A stretch of 64,000 nt of DNA from Streptomyces sp. NBC_00433. GTDB taxonomy: Bacteria > Actinomycetota > Actinomycetes > Streptomycetales > Streptomycetaceae. Position numbers and translations under genes: made by a program. Under the pieces are notes generated by a model, which was not told the origin of the DNA, did no database searches, and was given only the letters and a program-made list of their open reading frames with translations. The stretch is taken from NCBI GenBank assembly GCA_036015235.1, contig CP107926.1, positions 8,352,001 to 8,416,000 on the forward strand, written 5' to 3'. Shown here in pieces: positions 40,885 through 48,788 of this stretch (position 1 is its first letter; the number at the start of each line of letters is the position of its first letter).

Positions 40885-42393
40885 GTGACCACCACAGTCC
40901 CGTATCCCCTGCCGGGCGCCGCCCGGCCGGCCCCGGGCCCCGCCGCCGACGAGGGCCTGGCCCGCCGGCTCAAGGCACTCGCCTGCACCGCGCCGCTGCA
41001 CGACCTGGACGTCCGCAAGGCCAACCTCGCGGGCGAGTATTCGGTGTACGCGATGGCGGAGGTCGCGCTCGCCGCGATCGACCTGGTCACGCTCAACATG
41101 GACTTCGACACCGGCGCCGACCACGACCAGATAGTGGCCAGACTGCTGCCCCGGGTCGCCGCGCAGGCCCCGGGCCGCGGCCACCCGGAGCACGAGCGGG
41201 TCGCCCGCTGGGTGCTGGAGAACCTGATCAATGTCGGCAGCGCCGACCGCGGATTCCGCGCCGTCTACGGCACGTTCGCCGCGGACGGCGCCTATGTGCG
41301 GCGCGACTACGACTTCAAGTTGATCGAGGAGGTGCCGGGCCCCGGCGGCAGCGTCTACCTGCGCACCACCGACGAGGCGGTCAACGTGCTGGTGGGCGCG
41401 CTCGACACCGACGTCACCAGCGCCCAGATCGCCGCCGAGGTCAAGCTGGAGGTGCTGATCAGCCGCGGCAGGCTCGCCGACGCCCAACTCGCCGCCGAGC
41501 AGGCCCGCTACCGCACGGTCCAGTACGCCGAGACGCTGCGCCGCACCCTGGAGGCGACCCGGCGCAACGTACGGGCGGTGGACTGGCTGCGGCAGGTCCC
41601 CGACATGATCGCCGAAGCCCTCGACCACGTCGCCGACCGCTACCGCCATGAGAACGCGATCCTGACCAACATCCGCAAGGCGCGCGACGAGGCGGAGGAG
41701 CCCGAGCACAAGCGGCGCGCCGCCGAGCTGGTCGACATCGTCAAGGACTGCATCCGGCGGCACACCCAGCTGCAGTCCCGGCTGCTGGAGGCCGGGCCGC
41801 TCTTCCGTGCCGAGCAGGACCGGCAGGCCTTCGCGGCGCCGCCCGCCCGCGCGGGACTCGACCTCTACGGCCAGCTGGTCGCCCCGCTGCTGCCGCTGCC
41901 GGTGGAGCGGGCCTCGCGGGTGACCGACGCCTTCTTCGCCCGCGGCGCCGGCCTGCGCACCCCTTCCGCGGTCCGGGTCACCGACCTGGTCGACCTGCTG
42001 CTGACCCCGCCGGTCGAAAGGGACCACCTGGGCGCGGAGATGCCCGAGCCGGACCTGGTCGCCACCCCCGACGACAGCCGCTTCTCCGACGAGCAGCTGG
42101 AGTCCGCCCTCGACCTGCTCGACCTGCCGCACGACGCGCCGCGCCGGCTGTCCGGGCTGCTCGCGGAGGCCCGCCGCAGGGACCCCGATCTGCCCTACCT
42201 GGTCGCGCTGCTGGCGCTGCACTCCGCCTCGCCGCCGGTCGGCACCGCGATGCGGCAGGGCGAGCCGCAGGTGCTCTTCGCCGTGGACGACGGCACCGAG
42301 CTGGACGACCCCGACTTCGGCGGCGCCGACCTGATCCTGGGCACCGCCCGCCTCGCCGCCCGCCCCGCGGACCCGAAAGAGAGAACGACGTGA
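40885..42393 (+). CDS. Kleisin-like first subunit of an SMC-type complex (unnamed family)
   Basis: The protein has 502 residues. The N-terminal helical domain (about 30-180) includes LHDLDVRKANLAGEYSVYAMAEVALAAIDLVTLNM and WVLENLINVGSADRGFRAVYG. A long coiled-coil stretch (about 190-310) has heptad-rich sequence (AEVKLEVLISRGRLADAQLAAEQARYRTVQYAETLRRTLEATRRN). A globular C-terminal part ends ADLILGTARLAARPA. Position, size and coil-centred architecture resemble MksF/JetA kleisins. This assignment rests on architecture and gene order, not on recognised family motifs. The next gene overlaps it by 4 bp. Confidence 0.7.
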   Translation: MTTTVPYPLPGAARPAPGPAADEGLARRLKALACTAPLHDLDVRKANLAGEYSVYAMAEVALAAIDLVTLNMDFDTGADHDQIVARLLPRVAAQAPGRGHPEHERVARWVLENLINVGSADRGFRAVYGTFAADGAYVRRDYDFKLIEEVPGPGGSVYLRTTDEAVNVLVGALDTDVTSAQIAAEVKLEVLISRGRLADAQLAAEQARYRTVQYAETLRRTLEATRRNVRAVDWLRQVPDMIAEALDHVADRYRHENAILTNIRKARDEAEEPEHKRRAAELVDIVKDCIRRHTQLQSRLLEAGPLFRAEQDRQAFAAPPARAGLDLYGQLVAPLLPLPVERASRVTDAFFARGAGLRTPSAVRVTDLVDLLLTPPVERDHLGAEMPEPDLVATPDDSRFSDEQLESALDLLDLPHDAPRRLSGLLAEARRRDPDLPYLVALLALHSASPPVGTAMRQGEPQVLFAVDDGTELDDPDFGGADLILGTARLAARPADPKERTT

Positions 42394-43292
42394 GCGACCA
42401 CCGCGACGACGACGCGGAAGCCGGCGACGGCGCCCGCGAAGCCCGCAGGGACGGCGCCGCGGCCCTGACCGCCGGCGATGTCGCCGACGCCGCCCGCCTG
42501 GTCGGCTTCGGCCTCCAGCCGAAGCTGCTGCCCGCCAGGGACGCGGAATATGCCGAGCTGGTCAGACGCCACCGCGAGGACCCCGGCTTCGCCCGGATCG
42601 CCGACGCGGTCGCCGCCGGGCTCGGCCTGGTCGTGCTCGAAGTGTCGCCGCGGGCCGGCATGGCCGTCGCCGCGGGCGAGGACTCGGTCTTCGCCGTCCG
42701 CATGGGCGACTACGCCCGCAGGGCCGCCTCCGACGCCGGGGACAGGTTCCTGCACGGCCTGGCGCACCTGGCAGCCGCCGCGCTGGCCTTCCCGCGCCCC
42801 GAAGACCTCGCCGACGACGGCTACATCGGCCGGATCACCGTCAACGGGGTGGACGCCTTCGTCCGCCAGGCGTGCCGCCGGCTGGAGGAGCGCGCCGACG
42901 AGACGGGCGAGAACACCGACCCGGCCAGCGACGCGCCCGGACTCGAGGCGGCCTGGCGGGTCTACGCCCGGCGTACCGCCACCGGGGCGACCAAGGACGC
43001 CCGGCGGCTGGCCGGCTCCACCACCGGCATCATCGGCAAGGCCGTCGCCTTCCTCGTCGACTCCGGCTTCCTCCAGCGCACCGGTGACGAGTCCGGCGGC
43101 ACGTACCGCACCACCGCCCGCTACCAGCTCCAGGTGCGCGACATGGCGGGCAGCGCGGCGATGGCCGAGCTGCTCGACCTCGGCGTCGTGCCGGTCACCG
43201 ACGGCACCGCGAGCCTGCTGCCCGCGGCCGCCTCCGACGACGGCGCGGACCTGGTCGCCGACGCGGGCCTGCCCTTCCACGCCTCCGCCTGA
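42390..43292 (+). CDS. KITE-like winged-helix second subunit of the SMC-type complex
   Basis: The protein has 300 residues. An acidic 20-residue tail precedes helical sequence (LTAGDVADAARLVGFGLQPKLLPARDAEYAELVRRH). A winged-helix module lies at about residues 205-255 (TTGIIGKAVAFLVDSGFLQRT, then TYRTTARYQLQVRDM forming the wing). Tandem winged-helix proteins of this size (MksE, JetB, MukE) bind the kleisin and the SMC neck, so the middle position is expected. GTG start within GTGA overlap with the previous gene shows strong coupling. I do not recognise a named family. Confidence 0.7.
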   Translation: MSDHRDDDAEAGDGAREARRDGAAALTAGDVADAARLVGFGLQPKLLPARDAEYAELVRRHREDPGFARIADAVAAGLGLVVLEVSPRAGMAVAAGEDSVFAVRMGDYARRAASDAGDRFLHGLAHLAAAALAFPRPEDLADDGYIGRITVNGVDAFVRQACRRLEERADETGENTDPASDAPGLEAAWRVYARRTATGATKDARRLAGSTTGIIGKAVAFLVDSGFLQRTGDESGGTYRTTARYQLQVRDMAGSAAMAELLDLGVVPVTDGTASLLPAAASDDGADLVADAGLPFHASA

Positions 43293-43341
43293 CCCCCCCG
43301 CCCGAGCCCACCTCCTCCACCCAGCCACGAGAGTCCGCCGC

Positions 43342-46300
43342 ATGTACGAGCTTTCCCGACTCCGCCTCTACTCCATCGGGCCCGCCGGCGCGCGTTACGC
43401 CGACACGGTGCTCGACCTGCGGGGCGTCGGCGAACCGGTGCCGCAGCCCGCACCGGCGCAGGGCGACTTCTTCGCGGACGAGCCGGCCGGGCCGCCGCGC
43501 CGCCCCGCCCCCGCGGGAGTGCTCTTCCTGGAGAACGGCGGCGGCAAGTCCGTCTTGCTCAAGCTGATCTTCTCGGTGATGCTGCCCGGGCACCGCAACA
43601 CGCTGGGCGGCGCCAGCTCCGGTGTGTTGCGCAAATTCCTGCTGGCCGAGGACTGCGGGCATGTGGCGCTGGAGTGGCAGCACACCGTCACCGGCGAGCT
43701 GGTCGTGGCCGGCAAGGTCAGCGAGTGGCGCGGCCGGCAGGTGTCGGCCGACCCGCGGAAATTCGCCGAGGCCTGGTATTCCTTCCGGCCCGGGCCCGGG
43801 ATGAGCCTGGACTCGCTGCCGGTCGCCGAGTCCACGGCCGTACGCCCGCCGGTCGAGGGCGCCTCGGGGGCGCGCGGCAGGCGCCGCACCATGAAGGGCT
43901 TCAGGGACGCGCTGACCGAGGCGGGCAAGGCGTATCCGAACCTCGACGTGGTGTGGGAGGAGATCCACGACCGGTGGAACGAACACCTCGGCGACCTGGG
44001 CCTCGACCCCGAACTGTTCCGCTACCAGCGGGAGATGAACGCCGACGAGGGCGAGGCCGCGGGCCTTTTCGCGGTCAAGAAGGACTCCGACTTCACCGAC
44101 CTGCTGCTGCGCGCGGTCACCGACACCCGTGACACCGACGGTCTCGCCGACCTCGTCCACGGCTTCGCGGGCAAGCTCGGCCGCCGGGCGGAGCTGACCG
44201 CGGAGCGCGACTTCACCGCGGGTTCCCTCGACCTGCTGGGACGTATCGTCGAGGGCGCCGAGGCCCGCGACCGGGCGCGTGCCGTGCACGCACAGTCCGA
44301 GCGCCGCACCCGCGCGCTGGCCAGGCGGCTGTCGGCCCGCGCGCAGCAGGAGCGCGCCAGGACCGGCGAGATCGCCCAGGACATGGCGCGGGCCGCGCAC
44401 GCCGTCACCGACGCCGAGCAGGCCCGCGCGGGCAGCGCGCTGACCGCGGCCGAGATCGCCTACCGGCACGCGTCGCTGGCGCTGGCGGCGGCGGACAAGG
44501 GCGCGGCGGCGCTGCGCCGCGAGTTGGGCGACGCGCGCACCCTGCACGCCGCCTGGCAGGCCGCCGAGACCGTCCTGCGGCAGCGGGCCGCGGGGGACAG
44601 GCTGCAACGGGTCAGCGCGGCCATCCGCGAGGCCGAGCGGGACGCCGCCCCCGCGCTCGCCGCCCGCACCACGGCCGCCGCCGAGCTGGTCCGCGCGCTG
44701 CACGGCGCCGCCGCCCGCGCGGAAGGGCAGGCCGACGAGGAGGAGGAGCGCTCGGCGCGGCTCCAGGCCCGGTCGGAGACCGCGCACCGCGACGCGACCG
44801 CCGCCGCCACCGAGGCGCAGCGCGCCCGCAGCGAGACCGGGCACCTCGCGCAGCGGCTGGCCGAGGTCGAGCAGGAGACCGCCGAGGCCGTACGGTCCGG
44901 CTGGCTCGACGACTCCGCGCCCAACGCCGACCCCGCACGCGCGGCGCTCGCCGCCGCCGACGCGGAGGACTCGGCCGCCGCGCTGTTCCGCGCCGCCGCA
45001 GACACCGCCCGCACCACGGCCGCCCGCGCCCGGGACGCCGCGGCGGCCGAATCCCGCGCGGAACTGGCCGCGGCCCGCGCCGCCGACGCCCTGTCCACCG
45101 CGCAATCCGCCCTGTCCGCGTCGACGCTGTCCGCCACCTCCCTGACCACCGACCCCCGCCTCACCGCCCTCCTCAGCCTCCCCACCCCCCGCCCGGCCGC
45201 CGGTGACCAGGCCTCGGGCCCCACCGAAGCGGGCGCCTCGGGCGCCCGGCGGGCAAGCGCCCCTGACGGTCCCGCCGGCGTCGGCGAAGGCGCCGAATCG
45301 GCCCCCGACGGTCCGTCCGGCGTCCGCGCCGGCTCCCGCACGCCGGGCACCCGCCCCGGGCCCGGCGCGGGCCAGGACGGCGGGATCAGCCCCGGCAGGC
45401 TGGACGAATTCGCCGAGCCGCTGCGGGAGTTGCTCGACAGCGCCGTGGCCGCCGCCGAGCGGCAGCTGTTCGACCTGCGGACCGCCGCCGCGGACGACGC
45501 GCGGATTCTCGGGGCGCTCGGCGACGGGGGCCTGCTGCCGCCCGGGCCCGACGTGCTGGCCACCGTCGAGTATCTGGGCGAGCACGGCATTCCGGCGCTG
45601 CCCGGGTGGCGCTATCTGGCGCAGGCCGTGGACCCGGTGGACCACGCCGTGGTGCTCGCCGCCAGGCCCGAGCTGGTCGACGGGGTCGTGGTGACCGAGC
45701 CGGGGACCTACCAGCGGGCCAGGGAAGCGCTGGCGCAGGCGGCCCTGCTGCCGCGCTCCACCGTGGCCGTCGGCACCGCCGCCGCGCTGCTCGCCCCGCC
45801 GCCGTCGGCCGGCACCGAGCCGGACGTCTTCCTCGTACCGCCGAACCCGGCGATGCACGACGAATCCGCGGCGGACGGTGAGCGCCGGGCGCTGCGGGCC
45901 AGGGCGACCGCCCGCGAGGAGGAGATCAGGGCGCTCGCGGCCCGCCTCGCCCACGACCGTACGCTCGCGGCCCGGCTCGCCTCCTGGCGTGCCGCCTGCC
46001 CGCAGGGACGGCTCGCGGAACTGGCCGCGGAGGCCGCGGCCGCCAGGGAGACCGTCGAGCGCACCCGCGCGGAGCTGGCCGACGCGCGCGCCGCCCGCGC
46101 CGAGGCGGAGGCCGTCGCCGCGGAGGCCGCACAGGACAGCGACACCCGCAGGGCCGCCGCCGAGCAGGCCCGCCGCAGCGCCGACGCGCTGGCCGGGCTC
46201 GCCCACCGGCTGCGGGAGCGGGCCAACTGGCAGCGCAGGGCCCGCGAGCTGACCGCCGACGCCGCCGAGGCGGAGGCCCGCGCCGAGGCCTGCCTGGCGC

Positions 46301-48231
46301 AGGCCCGCGCCGCCGACGAGGACCGCAGGGCCGCCCAGCGCGCCTCGGACGACGCCCGCCGCACCGCCCGCGTCCTGCGCGCCGAGCGGGCCGAGATCGC
46401 CGGCGCCCCCGACGACGGCACGGCGGCCGCAGCGGACGGCGACAGCGCCACCTCGCTGCCCGCGCTGCGCGAGGCCTACCGCGCCGCCTCCGAGGTCTAC
46501 GAGAAGGTCGGCGTCGGCGCCGACCTGCGGGCCGAGCAGGCGCGGGCGGAGAGCACCGAGAATGCCGCCCTGGTCGAGCTCGACCGGCTCACCAACAAGG
46601 TGCGCAGCCGTGCCGCCCAGCTGCTCGAAGGGCCCGACGGCTCCGACGGCCCGTCCCGGCAGGCCGCGGCGGGCCGCGCGGAAGCGCTCGTCCAGACCCT
46701 GGAGTCCCGCGCGTCCGCCGCCAGCGAGCAGCTGGGCCGGCTGCGCGGCGAGGCGGAGCGCCTCGCTCCGCCCGGCGGCGCACCGCACCACACCGAGCTG
46801 CCCGAGGCCTTGCGGCCGCGCGACGCCGACCACGCGCAGGAACTGCTCCGCGCGGCCACCACCGAGGTCGCCACCCGTAGCGAGGCCCTGGAGCAGGCCA
46901 CCGCGGCCCACGCCGACCTGGTCGCCGCGCACCGGGCCGCCGAGGAAGCGGCGGGCGGCTTCGACGAGACCGCCGCGCTGCTGCGCGACCTGCTGCGGGA
47001 CGGCGGGCCGCAGCAGCACCCCGACGAGGAGGAGCCGCAGCCGTATCCGGGCAGTCAGGAGGCGGCCAGGCAGGCCGCCGCCGAGGCCCGGCGCGGCCTG
47101 CGCGGCTGCGCCGCCGACCTGTCGGCCGCCGAGACGCAGCTGCGGGAGTCCGCCGACGTCCTGGTCAGGCATGCCAACGCGGTCCGCTTCGAGCAGGTCA
47201 GGACACCGGCCAGACAGCAGATCAGGGAGCTGCCCGGCGCCGCGCTGCCCGAGCACGCGGCGGCGTGGGCCGCGGCCTTCGCCCCCCGGCTGCGGGTGCT
47301 GACCGACGAGCTGGGCCAGTTGGAGCGCAACCGGGACATCATCGTGGACCGGCTGCGCGGCCTGGTGGAGTCCGCGCTGGCCACCCTGCGCTCGGCCCAG
47401 CGGCTGTCCCGGCTGCCCGAGGGCCTCGGCGAGTGGTCGGGGCAGGAATTCCTCCGGATCCGCTTCGAGGACCCCGACCAGGCGGTGCTCACCGAGCGCC
47501 TCGGCGAGGTCATCGACGAGGCCACCAGGTCGGCGCTGCGGAAGAATTCCGACCTGCGGCGGGACGGGATGTCGCTGCTGCTGCGCGGTGTCGGCGCGGC
47601 GCTCCAGCCGCGCGGTATCGCGGTGGAGATCCTCAAGCCCGACGCGGTGCTGCGCGCCGAGCGGGTCCCCGTCGGCCAGATGGGCGACGTCTTCTCCGGC
47701 GGCCAGCTGCTCACCGCCGCCATCGCGCTCTACTGCACGATGGCCGCGCTGCGGAGCAACGACCGCGGCAGGGACCGGCAGCGGCACGCGGGCACGCTCT
47801 TCCTCGACAATCCGATCGGGCGTGCGAACGCCACCTATCTGCTGGAGCTGCAACGGGCCGTGGCCGACGCGCTCGGTGTGCAGCTCATCTACACCACCGG
47901 GCTTTTCGACACGACCGCGCTGGCCGAATTCCCGCTCGTGGTCAGGCTGCGCAATGACGCGGATCTGCGGGCCGGCCTGAAATACATCAGCGTCGAGGAG
48001 CACCTCAGGCCCGGCCTCCCGGTGCCCGACCCGCAGGGCGAGCAGGTGCACGGCGAGATCACCGCCACCAGGATGTTCCGCCGCCCGCCGGAAGCGGCAC
48101 CGCAGGCAGCGGCGCCACAAACCGCGCCGGACACCGGACCCGACGCCGTACCAGGGCCGGGACCAGGGCCGGGACCAGGGACGGAGGCGGGACCGAAGCC
48201 CGTACCGCAGTCCCGTCCCGCCGCCCGCTGA
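43342..48231 (+). CDS. SMC/MukB-like ABC ATPase of the three-gene complex
   Basis: The protein has 1629 residues from the ATG at 43342. The N-terminal head has Walker A LFLENGGGKSVLLKLIF (residues 61-77), lacking the first Gly of GxxGxGKS. Long heptad-rich, Ala/Glu/Arg coiled coils (about 260-600 and 840-1370) flank a central globular, hinge-like region (about 690-835, PGWRYLAQAVDPVDHAVVLAARPELVDG). The C-terminal head has the signature FSGGQLLTAAIAL (SGGQ at 1452-1455) and Walker B GTLFLDNPIGRAN with Asn where Glu is usual. The last 50 residues are a Pro/Gly tail. This is the DNA-loop-extruding type of architecture. Confidence 0.85.
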   Translation: MYELSRLRLYSIGPAGARYADTVLDLRGVGEPVPQPAPAQGDFFADEPAGPPRRPAPAGVLFLENGGGKSVLLKLIFSVMLPGHRNTLGGASSGVLRKFLLAEDCGHVALEWQHTVTGELVVAGKVSEWRGRQVSADPRKFAEAWYSFRPGPGMSLDSLPVAESTAVRPPVEGASGARGRRRTMKGFRDALTEAGKAYPNLDVVWEEIHDRWNEHLGDLGLDPELFRYQREMNADEGEAAGLFAVKKDSDFTDLLLRAVTDTRDTDGLADLVHGFAGKLGRRAELTAERDFTAGSLDLLGRIVEGAEARDRARAVHAQSERRTRALARRLSARAQQERARTGEIAQDMARAAHAVTDAEQARAGSALTAAEIAYRHASLALAAADKGAAALRRELGDARTLHAAWQAAETVLRQRAAGDRLQRVSAAIREAERDAAPALAARTTAAAELVRALHGAAARAEGQADEEEERSARLQARSETAHRDATAAATEAQRARSETGHLAQRLAEVEQETAEAVRSGWLDDSAPNADPARAALAAADAEDSAAALFRAAADTARTTAARARDAAAAESRAELAAARAADALSTAQSALSASTLSATSLTTDPRLTALLSLPTPRPAAGDQASGPTEAGASGARRASAPDGPAGVGEGAESAPDGPSGVRAGSRTPGTRPGPGAGQDGGISPGRLDEFAEPLRELLDSAVAAAERQLFDLRTAAADDARILGALGDGGLLPPGPDVLATVEYLGEHGIPALPGWRYLAQAVDPVDHAVVLAARPELVDGVVVTEPGTYQRAREALAQAALLPRSTVAVGTAAALLAPPPSAGTEPDVFLVPPNPAMHDESAADGERRALRARATAREEEIRALAARLAHDRTLAARLASWRAACPQGRLAELAAEAAAARETVERTRAELADARAARAEAEAVAAEAAQDSDTRRAAAEQARRSADALAGLAHRLRERANWQRRARELTADAAEAEARAEACLAQARAADEDRRAAQRASDDARRTARVLRAERAEIAGAPDDGTAAAADGDSATSLPALREAYRAASEVYEKVGVGADLRAEQARAESTENAALVELDRLTNKVRSRAAQLLEGPDGSDGPSRQAAAGRAEALVQTLESRASAASEQLGRLRGEAERLAPPGGAPHHTELPEALRPRDADHAQELLRAATTEVATRSEALEQATAAHADLVAAHRAAEEAAGGFDETAALLRDLLRDGGPQQHPDEEEPQPYPGSQEAARQAAAEARRGLRGCAADLSAAETQLRESADVLVRHANAVRFEQVRTPARQQIRELPGAALPEHAAAWAAAFAPRLRVLTDELGQLERNRDIIVDRLRGLVESALATLRSAQRLSRLPEGLGEWSGQEFLRIRFEDPDQAVLTERLGEVIDEATRSALRKNSDLRRDGMSLLLRGVGAALQPRGIAVEILKPDAVLRAERVPVGQMGDVFSGGQLLTAAIALYCTMAALRSNDRGRDRQRHAGTLFLDNPIGRANATYLLELQRAVADALGVQLIYTTGLFDTTALAEFPLVVRLRNDADLRAGLKYISVEEHLRPGLPVPDPQGEQVHGEITATRMFRRPPEAAPQAAAPQTAPDTGPDAVPGPGPGPGPGTEAGPKPVPQSRPAAR
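48151..48180 (+). repeat. 12-bp tandem repeats in the tail of the SMC-like gene
   Basis: CCAGGGCCGGGA occurs twice in tandem with a third half-copy, encoding the PGPGPGPG stretch. It is in frame and likely variable in number. Confidence 0.7.
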
Positions 48232-48235
48232 CCCC

Positions 48236-48658
48236 TCACACCCCCATGTGCCGCGGTTCGTGCCGCCGGGCCGGCCGCGCCCGGGCGGCGCGGGCCGCCC
48301 GCCGCGCCCTGCGCCGCTCCCGGCGCAGGGTCCTGGCGGCGCTGCTCGGGCTGGACACCACCCCGTTGCGCTGATTCCACACCTGCCGGGTCACCCACAC
48401 GTCGAGCACCGCCCAGGTGGCGACGACCGACGTCAGCACCGTGGTCAGCAGCAGCGGCGCCGACAGCCACGAGTGTCCGAGGGCGAGCACGGTGTCGGTG
48501 ACCCCCTGCACCAGGGCGGCCGCGGCTGTCAGACCCGCCCGTACCGCGGCGGCCCGGACGGGGTCGGCCAACCGCGGCCTGGCGCCGGCCTCTTCCACCC
48601 AGACGGTCCGCTGTTCTAAGTCCATGAAGAGTGGCTGCCCCGAATCCTCCAGGTGCAT
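48236..48658 (-). CDS. Small membrane protein, unknown
   Basis: The protein has 140 residues (or 129 from the ATG at 48625, MDLEQRTVWVEEAG, which may be the real start). A hydrophobic helix (AAVRAGLTAAAALVQGVTDTVLAL, partly amphipathic) and one strong helix (LLTTVLTSVVATWAVLDVWV) sit in the middle. The C-terminus is very Arg/Ala-rich (RRERRRARRAARAARARPARR). The basic tail may bind nucleic acid or lipids. It is convergent with the SMC-like gene, only 4 bp apart, and divergent from the conservon. Confidence 0.7.
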   Translation of the reverse strand: MHLEDSGQPLFMDLEQRTVWVEEAGARPRLADPVRAAAVRAGLTAAAALVQGVTDTVLALGHSWLSAPLLLTTVLTSVVATWAVLDVWVTRQVWNQRNGVVSSPSSAARTLRRERRRARRAARAARARPARRHEPRHMGV

Positions 48659-48711
48659 TCCGGGGTACGTTTCGCCGCAGACCTGCCCAACCCCCCGACA
48701 TACTTTCGAGT

Positions 48712-48734
48712 TACCGCTGAGGCGGTAGTAGGCT
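48712..48734 (+). promoter_or_regulatory. Conservon promoter with a 6-bp dyad
   Basis: TACCGC and GCGGTA (48712-48727, 4-bp loop) lie directly upstream of TAGGCT (48729-48734), which matches a -10 box about 55 nt before the sensor kinase start. The dyad may be an operator. Confidence 0.5.
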
Positions 48735-48788
48735 CACGCCGTTTAAACGAGACAGACGCCCCCTCGCGGGGGAGACGTTGGGGAGGCC

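Noticed and set aside
43195..48120. A 1641-codon open frame on the minus strand opposite the SMC-like gene
   Set aside because: It is a GC-bias shadow of the real gene: its protein is a low-complexity Gly/Arg/Leu/Val mix with no motif, and the plus-strand gene has ABC signatures.
40885..48658. A complete Wadjet (JetABCD) defence system
   Set aside because: No JetD-like gene follows and the ATPase motifs differ, so I describe it only as a Wadjet/Mks-like arrangement.
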